Source: Hellea balneolensis (GTDB taxonomy: Bacteria > Pseudomonadota > Alphaproteobacteria > Caulobacterales > Maricaulaceae). From it: a DNA stretch of 16,326 bases. Shown here one piece after another: positions 8,562 through 13,735 of the stretch. Position 1 is the first letter of the stretch; each line of letters begins with the position of its first letter. The notes beneath the pieces are model-generated. The model had not been told where the DNA came from. It saw only the letters and a program-made list of their open reading frames with translations, and ran no database searches. The stretch covers positions 1-16,326 of the forward strand of contig QIKS01000302.1 of NCBI GenBank assembly GCA_003233025.1. The letters run 5' to 3'. The position numbers and the translations under genes were made by a program.

Positions 8562-9692
8562 ATGAACATTCTTCAAGTCGTACCAGAATTAAATGCCGGT
8601 GGTGTGGAACGCACAACCATAGAAATAGCCCAAGCCCTCACTGCCGCCGGGCATCAAACCCATATTGTCAGCGCCGGCGGACGGCTGGAAGACGAGCTTC
8701 GCGCCGCAGGCGGTATATTGCATGTATTGCGCATTGGCAGTAAAAACCCTTTGACCCTGCGACACAATACCAAAGCGCTTATCCGCATTATCAAAGACCA
8801 CAATATTGACGCCGTCCACGCCCGTTCCCGCGCCCCGGCATGGGCAGCCAAAACCGCAGCTACGGCCACGAATATTCCTTTCATCACCACCTATCACGGC
8901 ATTTACAATGCAAAGTCCCGTCTTAAAAGGCGCTATAATGCTATCATGACAAAGGGTGATATTATCATTGCCAATTCTGAATATACCAAAGCGCATATCA
9001 TGACGGAACACGGCGTTGCGGCGGATAAGATCACCGTCATCGCGCGCGGTGTTGACGTGTCGGTTTTTGACCCGGCCAAAACACCAAAACCAGCAGTGAC
9101 AAAGATGAAAGCCAGTTGGGGGGTCGACCCAAAATTACCCCTTGTCCTGTTGCCCGGACGCTTAACCCGGTGGAAAGGGCAATTGGTCGCCGCCAAAGCC
9201 CTGTCGCTTTGCAACGTCAAAGCCCAACTTGTGCTTTTGGGGGATGCCCAAGGCCGCACGGATTATGTGGAAGAAATAGAGACGCTCGCTGATCAGCTGG
9301 GCCTGGCAAAGCGGGTGATCATCGCGCCCCATACCCCGGACATGCCCACCGCTTACCGGGCGGCAGATTTGGTGATTGCGCCCTCTACCGACCCCGAAGC
9401 CTTTGGCCGGGTGGCCATCGAAGCCCAGGCCATGGGACTTATGGTCGTGGCCAGCAATCACGGCGGCGCGACGGAAACGGTAATGGACGGCAAAACCGGC
9501 AAGCTGGTAACACCTGGCAACGCAGATGAATTGGCCGCCGCGATTGACCAATTTCTCGGCAGATCCCTAAGCACCAAAACCCAGAAGGGCAAAAAAGCCC
9601 GCGCCCGCATTGCCAAGCTTTATTCAACAAAATCCCTACAATCTGCAACTTTGGCAGTTTACAAAAATATTTTGGCAAGGAACAAATCTTGA
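8562..9692 (+). CDS. Glycosyltransferase family 4 (GT-B fold)
   Basis: 376 residues transferring a sugar from a nucleotide donor with retention, probably onto lipopolysaccharide or another surface glycan. The N-terminal acceptor domain opens with NILQVVPELNAGGVERTT, the usual GT4 beta-strand followed by the Gly-rich loop. The C-terminal donor domain has LLPGRLTRWKGQ (K at the phosphate-binding site) and the EX7E-type block EAFGRVAIEAQAMGLMVVAS, then GGATETV. I chose ATG 8562 because the fold begins there; a GTG at 8523 would add 13 unrelated residues. No clear Shine-Dalgarno is seen for either. The stop codon (9690-9692) lies inside the -35 box of the following toxin-antitoxin promoter. Acceptor and donor cannot be read from sequence, and no other glycan gene is nearby. 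Confidence 0.88.
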   Translation: MNILQVVPELNAGGVERTTIEIAQALTAAGHQTHIVSAGGRLEDELRAAGGILHVLRIGSKNPLTLRHNTKALIRIIKDHNIDAVHARSRAPAWAAKTAATATNIPFITTYHGIYNAKSRLKRRYNAIMTKGDIIIANSEYTKAHIMTEHGVAADKITVIARGVDVSVFDPAKTPKPAVTKMKASWGVDPKLPLVLLPGRLTRWKGQLVAAKALSLCNVKAQLVLLGDAQGRTDYVEEIETLADQLGLAKRVIIAPHTPDMPTAYRAADLVIAPSTDPEAFGRVAIEAQAMGLMVVASNHGGATETVMDGKTGKLVTPGNADELAAAIDQFLGRSLSTKTQKGKKARARIAKLYSTKSLQSATLAVYKNILARNKS

Positions 9693-9717
9693 CAATTGCC
9701 ACATGACTACTTATATA
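9689..9717 (+). promoter_or_regulatory. Promoter of the Xre/RES toxin-antitoxin operon
   Basis: TTGACA (9689-9694) is a perfect -35 box, followed after exactly 17 bases by TATATA (9712-9717), four of six matches to the -10 consensus within an alternating TA run. The -35 overlaps the stop codon of the glycosyltransferase. Transcription would begin near 9724, about 20 bases before the antitoxin ATG. Confidence 0.7.
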
Positions 9718-9731
9718 TAGACATGTGGCAA
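9696..9731. promoter_or_regulatory. Inverted-repeat operator of the toxin-antitoxin operon
   Basis: Perfect 10-base inverted repeat: TTGCCACATG (9696-9705) and CATGTGGCAA (9722-9731), separated by 16 bases holding the -10 box. Arm centres are 26 bases apart, about two and a half helical turns. One arm lies in the promoter spacer and the other covers the predicted transcription start and reaches the ribosome binding site AAGGA (9730-9734). This is the layout expected for autorepression by the antitoxin or the toxin-antitoxin complex; the binding protein is inferred. Confidence 0.65.
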
Positions 9732-9742
9732 GGACAAGAATT

Positions 9743-10165
9743 ATGACACGACACCCCCTTCAACGTGATTATGCTCAGGCTAGAGGGCTTGCTGCCCATG
9801 ATAGCGAGCGCATCGCCAGTGTCGGCGCCAAAGCCTATACGCGCATTGCCGATATCTGGCAGCTTAACAATGCGGTCGCCTCAGAACTTATTGCCGTCAG
9901 CCCGCGCACATGGGCGCGCATGAAAACCGGGGTTTGGGCCGGTCAATTAAAACGTGATCAACTTATGCGTATCAGCGCAATCACAGGACTTTACAAAGCC
10001 CTTGGCCTCTATTTCAGCGACCCGGTCGCCAAAACATGGGTAAGCTTGCCCAATGGGGGGCCGCTGTTTGGCGGACGCCAACCCTTGCAGGCGATGAGTG
10101 AAGGCGGGCTGCCCGCTATCATGGAAATCCGCAATTATGTGGATGCCCTGCGAGGCGGCCTATAG
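9743..10165 (+). CDS. Xre/MbcA/ParS-type antitoxin (DUF2384)
   Basis: 140-residue antitoxin that neutralises the adjacent RES toxin and probably represses its own promoter. An Xre-like helical region occupies about 30-75 (LNNAVASELIAVSPRTWARM is the helix-turn-helix-like part). The C-terminal toxin-binding domain (about 80-140) shows the family block NGGPLFGGRQPLQAM followed by GGL and an ending NYVDALRGG, characteristic of MbcA/ParS antitoxins. The start at 9743 is chosen because AAGGA lies eight bases upstream (9730-9734) and the extra codons from a GTG at 9725 fall inside the operator. The stop TAG overlaps the toxin's GTG by one base (TAGTG), which couples the two genes and helps set their ratio. 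Confidence 0.9.
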   Translation: MTRHPLQRDYAQARGLAAHDSERIASVGAKAYTRIADIWQLNNAVASELIAVSPRTWARMKTGVWAGQLKRDQLMRISAITGLYKALGLYFSDPVAKTWVSLPNGGPLFGGRQPLQAMSEGGLPAIMEIRNYVDALRGGL

Positions 10166-10854
10166 TGGCGACGTCTAATTTGCCGCTCACCCAAATCTCA
10201 AAACCAGACACCGTCCGACTTATCCCCACCGCCTATTATAAACCACCTATATTGGGCGCTCTGGTTGACGATGCGCAGGAGCTGGAAATCCTTGCAGGCA
10301 TAGAAGGCCTGACCAATCAGCGCTTAAAGGCGCAGACATCTGGCCTTCCCGGTCTTGACCCACGAGAACTTGTTTATGGTATCTGGGGCACAACTTATAT
10401 TAATGCCGCCTTTGCCTATACCCGCACAGGCGGCAACCGGTTTAATGATGAGATGCACGGTGCTTGGTATTGCGCATTTGACGGCTCGACCGCCCTTGCT
10501 GAAGTGGCTTATCACCGCACGCGGGAGTTATCATATATTGATAGCTATAAAGATGAGGCCGTCTATCACGCACTTTTGGCCGGTTTCATCGGTGAGTTTC
10601 ACGACGCACGAAAGCTGGGCAGCAATACGGACTATCTTGATCCCGATCCAAAGATCGCCTATGGGCCGGGTCAGGCGCTTGCACATAAACTGCGCGCACA
10701 AGGTGCTCGCGGTATCATTTACCCTTCCGCGCGCAAGAAAAGCGGCACATGCCTTGTCGCTTTCCACCCCCACCTTGTTCAAAATGTCCGCACAGGCCTG
10801 CGCTGGAAAATAAGCTGGGACGGCTCGCCGGATTATGTGGTGAGCATAGATTAA
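10165..10854 (+). CDS. RES-domain toxin, NAD+-degrading type
   Basis: 229-residue partner of the Xre/MbcA-type antitoxin. Characterised RES toxins deplete NAD+, by hydrolysis or phosphorolysis, and stop growth unless held by the antitoxin. The RES core is visible: YTRTGGNRFND (85-95, with candidate Arg87 and Arg92), the GAWYCAF strand (99-105), STALAEVAYH carrying Glu113, and IIYPSARKKSGTCLVAF (185-200) carrying Ser188, giving the Arg-Glu-Ser set that names the domain. It begins with GTG at 10165, in the sequence TAGTG shared with the antitoxin stop. The weaker start codon would keep toxin below antitoxin. Length is at the upper end for the family, with roughly 70 residues before the core. 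No truncation or frameshift is seen, so the module looks intact. Confidence 0.9.
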   Translation: MATSNLPLTQISKPDTVRLIPTAYYKPPILGALVDDAQELEILAGIEGLTNQRLKAQTSGLPGLDPRELVYGIWGTTYINAAFAYTRTGGNRFNDEMHGAWYCAFDGSTALAEVAYHRTRELSYIDSYKDEAVYHALLAGFIGEFHDARKLGSNTDYLDPDPKIAYGPGQALAHKLRAQGARGIIYPSARKKSGTCLVAFHPHLVQNVRTGLRWKISWDGSPDYVVSID

Positions 10855-10883
10855 GGATTTTTTTCCAATTTGCCAAAGAACAC

Positions 10884-10912
10884 TTGTAAACCCGGTGACA
10901 AGCCGTCATATT
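10884..10912 (+). promoter_or_regulatory. Possible promoter of infC
   Basis: TTGTAA (10884-10889), 17-base spacer, CATATT (10907-10912); each hexamer matches consensus at four of six positions. It lies in the 109-base gap between the RES toxin and infC, with about 45 bases of leader before the proposed start. Pattern match only. Confidence 0.25.
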
Positions 10913-10963
10913 CCCGCCCGACGGTTAAATTCGTCATCGGATTAACAATTACGGAGTAAGAGC

Positions 10964-11500
10964 ATAGCCCGCAGACCCCTCGCCGCGCCGCCCAAAAAAA
11001 GAGGCCCGCGCACTAACGAAGATATCGCTTCGCCCAAAATCCTTCTCATTACAGAAACCGGTGAAAAACGAGGTGTCGTAACCCTCGAAGACGCCCTTGC
11101 CGCGGCCCGTGCTGTCGGTATGGATTTGGTTGAAGTTGGGCCCAATCCTGATATGCCCGTCTGTAAAATCCTTGATTACGGCAAAATGCGCTTTGAAGCG
11201 CAAAAGAAAAAAGCTGCCAACAAGAAGCGCCAAAAAACCCAGGATATCAAAGAAATTAAAATGCGGCCCAATATCGACACCCATGATTATCTGGTCAAAA
11301 CCAAAGCCATGACAAAGTTTTTCGAACGCGGCGACAAAGTTAAAGTCACCATCCGCTTTCGCGGCCGTGAAATGGCCCATATGGACAGAGGCATGGACTT
11401 GCTATCTCGCGTCAAAGAAGATTTTACGGAAATCACCAAGGTCGAGTTCGAACCCAAAACCGAAGGCCGGTTGATGACCATGGTTTTGGCGCCTAAATAA
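10964..11500 (+). CDS. infC: Translation initiation factor IF-3, with ATA start codon
   Basis: IF-3 binds the 30S subunit, keeps it from joining 50S early and checks start codons and initiator tRNA. From 10964 the product has 178 residues, the normal length: an N-domain from about residue 16 (GPRTNEDI to DLVEVGPNPDMPVCKILDYGKM), a Lys-rich linker (80-98, KKKAANKKRQK) and a C-domain from about 96 (IKEIKMRPNIDTHDY, RFRGREMAH). The frame is open back to a stop at 10943-10945, and there is no ATG, GTG or TTG between that stop and ATG 11120, which would delete the first 52 residues. ATA at 10964 has GGAG at 10953-10956, seven bases away, and gives the start (M)ARRPLAAPPKKRGPR, as in alphaproteobacterial homologues. 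A rare start codon here fits the known autocontrol of infC, where IF-3 rejects its own non-canonical start. Confidence 0.9.
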   Translation: MARRPLAAPPKKRGPRTNEDIASPKILLITETGEKRGVVTLEDALAAARAVGMDLVEVGPNPDMPVCKILDYGKMRFEAQKKKAANKKRQKTQDIKEIKMRPNIDTHDYLVKTKAMTKFFERGDKVKVTIRFRGREMAHMDRGMDLLSRVKEDFTEITKVEFEPKTEGRLMTMVLAPK

Positions 11501-11513
11501 GGCATTTGCGCAC

Positions 11514-11541
11514 TTGCATTATTTTTTAGGGCGGCTATAAA
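11514..11541 (+). promoter_or_regulatory. Possible internal promoter for rpmI-rplT
   Basis: TTGCAT (11514-11519), 16-base spacer, TATAAA (11536-11541). The -10 matches five of six, the -35 only three. It would start a transcript close to the hairpin at 11547. Confidence 0.28.
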
Positions 11542-11546
11542 CCCCC

Positions 11547-11621
11547 TTCCTTGTGTAACAAGGAACAACCAATTGGGCTAATGGCATGCCTGACGGTTGG
11601 TAAGTTCAAGGCGGCAACGCC
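11547..11621 (+). promoter_or_regulatory. Structured 5' leader of rpmI, candidate ribosomal-protein control site
   Basis: The 139 bases between infC and rpmI contain several inverted repeats. TTCCTTGT (11547-11554) pairs perfectly with ACAAGGAA (11558-11565) over a three-base loop. CAACC (11566-11570) can pair with GGTTG (11595-11599), enclosing the palindrome GGCATGCC (11583-11590). GGCG-GCAA-CGCC (11610-11621) forms a hairpin with a GNRA loop just before the rpmI ribosome binding site. In E. coli and Bacillus, L20 controls the rpmI-rplT messenger through a structured leader; an analogous role here is inferred, as I see no match to a known leader family. Confidence 0.35.
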
Positions 11622-11639
11622 ACATTAATGGAGAACAAA

Positions 11640-11840
11640 ATGCCAAAGATGAAGACCAAAAGCAGCGCGAAAAAGCGCTTCAAGCTGACGGCATCTGGCA
11701 AAGTGAAAGCTGGCCAGGCCGGAAAACAGCACGGCATGATTAAACGCACAAACAAGCAGATCCGCAATAAACGCGGCACAACGACGCTTAGTGAGTGCGA
11801 TGCTCGTGTTATTCGTAAAAAATTCTTGCCCAACGGTTAA
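11640..11840 (+). CDS. rpmI: 50S ribosomal protein L35
   Basis: 66-residue basic protein of the large subunit. It has the family's opening [15 protein letters not shown], the central [11 protein letters not shown] and [12 protein letters not shown], and the end KKFLPNG. The start at 11640 is preferred over ATG 11628 because GGAG (11630-11633) is a ribosome binding site for the later ATG, with six bases of spacing, and because L35 proteins begin MPK(M/L)KT. rplT follows after 37 bases and is surely co-transcribed; infC precedes it by 139 bases with a structured leader. Confidence 0.97.
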   Translation: MPKMKTKSSAKKRFKLTASGKVKAGQAGKQHGMIKRTNKQIRNKRGTTTLSECDARVIRKKFLPNG

Positions 11841-11877
11841 CGGCTAGAACACCCTTTTATCAAGTTTGGAGTAAATT

Positions 11878-12234
11878 ATGCCCCGCGTATCCAGAGGCGT
11901 CACAAAACACGCCCGTCACAAAAAAATTATCGATGCGGCCAAAGGCTATCGTGGCCGCCGCAAAAACACATTTCGTATTGCCAATCAGGCCGTCGAAAAA
12001 GCCGGTCAATATGCCTATATTGGCCGTAAGCTTAAAAAACGCCAATTCCGCGCCTTGTGGATTCAGCGCATTAATGCCGCCGTGCGTGAGCATGGTCTGA
12101 CCTATGGTCGCTTTATCAATGGTTTGAACAAAGCCGGCATTGAAGTTGACCGCAAAATGCTTTCCGATCTGGCCGCAAGCGAACCGGCAGGTTTTAAAGC
12201 CATTGTTGACATGGCCAAAGCAGCGTTGAAATAA
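11878..12234 (+). CDS. rplT: 50S ribosomal protein L20
   Basis: 118 residues, the standard length. L20 binds 23S rRNA and is needed for early assembly of the large subunit; in several bacteria it also represses its own operon. The product shows the typical basic N-terminal helix ([26 protein letters not shown]), then [22 protein letters not shown] and the C-terminal domain with [29 protein letters not shown] at 11868-11871 lies six bases before ATG 11878. It closes the infC-rpmI-rplT group and is followed by an intrinsic terminator. Confidence 0.98.
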   Translation: MPRVSRGVTKHARHKKIIDAAKGYRGRRKNTFRIANQAVEKAGQYAYIGRKLKKRQFRALWIQRINAAVREHGLTYGRFINGLNKAGIEVDRKMLSDLAASEPAGFKAIVDMAKAALK

Positions 12235-12258
12235 ACCAATACTATCTTAATAATGCAG

Positions 12259-12295
12259 AACGGCCTTTCGGAAACGAGGGGCCGTTTTTTGTTTT
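12259..12295 (+). terminator. Rho-independent terminator between rplT and pheS
   Basis: AACGGCCTTTCG (12259-12270), GNRA loop GAAA (12271-12274), CGAGGGGCCGTT (12275-12286): a 12-pair stem with two G-T wobbles, followed by TTTT, G, TTTT up to 12295. It should end the infC-rpmI-rplT transcript or at least reduce read-through into pheS. Confidence 0.88.
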
Positions 12296-12353
12296 GTGTT
12301 GACGCTTCCCTTTGCACTTGCCAAAACGAACGTACATTTAACTGGAAACCCCC

Positions 12354-13421
12354 ATGTCCGAACTTGACGATTTAAAAACTAAATACGTAAAGCAAATCGA
12401 AGCCGCCTCCGATTTGGCCAGCCTCGACGCTATCCGCGTTGCTGCCCTGGGCAAAAAAGGGGAAATCTCTTTGCAAATGCGCACGCTTGGCCAAATGAGC
12501 CCGGCGGAGAAGAAGGTTATGGGGCCAGCGTTAAACGGCCTTAAAACTGAAATCTCCAGCTTGGTGGAAAGCCGTAAAACCACGTTGGAAACCCAGGCAT
12601 TAAATATTGCTCTGGCCAATGAAACCCTCGACATGTCCCTGCCGGTGCCAACGCCGCAAGGGCGTTTGCACCCGGTTATGCAGGTCATGGAAGAAATGGC
12701 TGTGATTTTCGCCGATCAAGGTTTTCGTGTGGCGGAAGGCCCGGACATTGAAGATGATTTTCACAACTTCACCGCCCTGAATTTCCCGCCCGGACATCCG
12801 GCCCGTGATATGCATGATACGTTTTTTCTAAAACCGGATTCCAGTGGTAACAAGATGGTGCTGCGCACCCATACATCTCCGGTGCAAATCCGCACTATGA
12901 TGAGCCAGAAGCCGCCTATCCGCATTATTATCCCCGGACGAACTTATCGTTGTGATAGCGACCAGACACACACGCCGATGTTTCATCAGGTTGAAGGGCT
13001 GGTCATTGATAAAACCACCCATATGGGGCATCTGAAAGGCTGTTTGATGGATTTCATTTCGGCGTTTTTTGAAACCGATGTGGAAGTGCGGTTTCGCCCC
13101 CATCATTTCCCCTTTACCGAACCCAGCGCCGAGATGGACGTGCGTTACGAGCGGGTCGGCAATGAAATCCGTATTGGCCAAGGCGATGAATGGATGGAAA
13201 TCCTCGGCTGCGGCATGGTGCATCCCGATGTGCTTCGAAATTGCGGCCTTGACCCGGACGAATACCAAGGCTTCGCCTTTGGCATGGGCGTTGACCGCTT
13301 GGCTATGCTTAAATACGGCATCCCCGACCTGCGCGACATGTTCGCCCCCGACCCTCGGTGGCTCGGCCATTACGGGTTCTCACCGCTGTTGCAGGCGAAT
13401 TTGGCGACGGGGTTGAGCTGA
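12354..13421 (+). CDS. pheS: Phenylalanine-tRNA ligase alpha subunit
   Basis: Catalytic subunit of the alpha2-beta2 enzyme that charges tRNA-Phe. The 355 residues include the N-terminal coiled coil (about 1-90) that binds tRNA and the class II core: [11 protein letters not shown] (170-180), the [22 protein letters not shown] region containing motif 2 (194-215), [16 protein letters not shown] (247-262) and motif 3 in [14 protein letters not shown] (306-319). ATG 12354 is the usual family start; upstream lies GGAAA at 12344-12348. A TTGACG at 12299-12304, just after the terminator, could be the -35 of its own promoter, but I see no good -10 at the right distance. The stop TGA overlaps the ATG of the next, unknown gene in TGATG. 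Confidence 0.97.
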   Translation: MSELDDLKTKYVKQIEAASDLASLDAIRVAALGKKGEISLQMRTLGQMSPAEKKVMGPALNGLKTEISSLVESRKTTLETQALNIALANETLDMSLPVPTPQGRLHPVMQVMEEMAVIFADQGFRVAEGPDIEDDFHNFTALNFPPGHPARDMHDTFFLKPDSSGNKMVLRTHTSPVQIRTMMSQKPPIRIIIPGRTYRCDSDQTHTPMFHQVEGLVIDKTTHMGHLKGCLMDFISAFFETDVEVRFRPHHFPFTEPSAEMDVRYERVGNEIRIGQGDEWMEILGCGMVHPDVLRNCGLDPDEYQGFAFGMGVDRLAMLKYGIPDLRDMFAPDPRWLGHYGFSPLLQANLATGLS

Positions 13422-13735
13422 TGAGTAGCTGGAGAACATCTGAATGGGCGCAAGAGTTAAGGCAGCTCTGGAATAATTACGACCCAATTGGTGTTTATCA
13501 TTTCGAAGGTGATGGCTTTGATGGGCCTTCAGATGAATATGATAGCTATCACGGGTTGGTATTAAAACTATTGAAAGAACGCTCAAGTGATGATGCTTTT
13601 CTTAAAGAGTTAAAACAATTAACTACCGGACATATTGGTCTAACTTGGAGCGACGGATTAGAAAAACTTACCAAGGTATTCATTAAGGAATTGCGCTCTT
13701 GGTATGCTATAAAATCATTGGAAGTGAAAACATGA
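13421..13735 (+). CDS. Unknown small protein encoded between pheS and pheT
   Basis: 104-residue acidic, soluble protein with no signal peptide or membrane helix; I do not recognise its family with certainty. Visible parts are a Trp-rich helical start (SSWRTSEWAQELRQLW), the segment NNYDPIGVYHFEGDG, an acidic PSDEYDSYHGLVLKLL helix, and a C-terminal helix with KVFIKELRSWY. The DPIGV...DEYDSY pattern recalls small DUF1871-like or immunity-type proteins, which is an impression, not an assignment. Its ATG overlaps the pheS stop (TGATG) and its stop overlaps the pheT start (ATGA), so it is translationally coupled on both sides; the pheT ribosome binding site GGAAG (13720-13724) lies inside it. By hand count about 38% GC over 13441-13730, well below the flanking genes, suggesting acquired DNA. 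An upstream in-frame start at 13358 would overlap pheS by 64 bases and is not preferred. Confidence 0.8.
   Translation: MSSWRTSEWAQELRQLWNNYDPIGVYHFEGDGFDGPSDEYDSYHGLVLKLLKERSSDDAFLKELKQLTTGHIGLTWSDGLEKLTKVFIKELRSWYAIKSLEVKT

Noticed and set aside
10820..10870. Possible terminator after the RES toxin: an imperfect GCTCGCC/GGTGAGC stem and a run of seven T.
   Set aside because: The stem lies inside the coding sequence, contains a wobble and a nine-base loop, and is about 12 bases away from the T-run, too far for a normal intrinsic terminator.
12253..12300. A short reading frame (MQNGLSETRGRFLFCVD...) resembling a pheM-type leader peptide before pheS.
   Set aside because: It has no ribosome binding site, only two Phe codons, and those lie in and after the T-run of the hairpin rather than ahead of it, so it could not control that terminator by attenuation.
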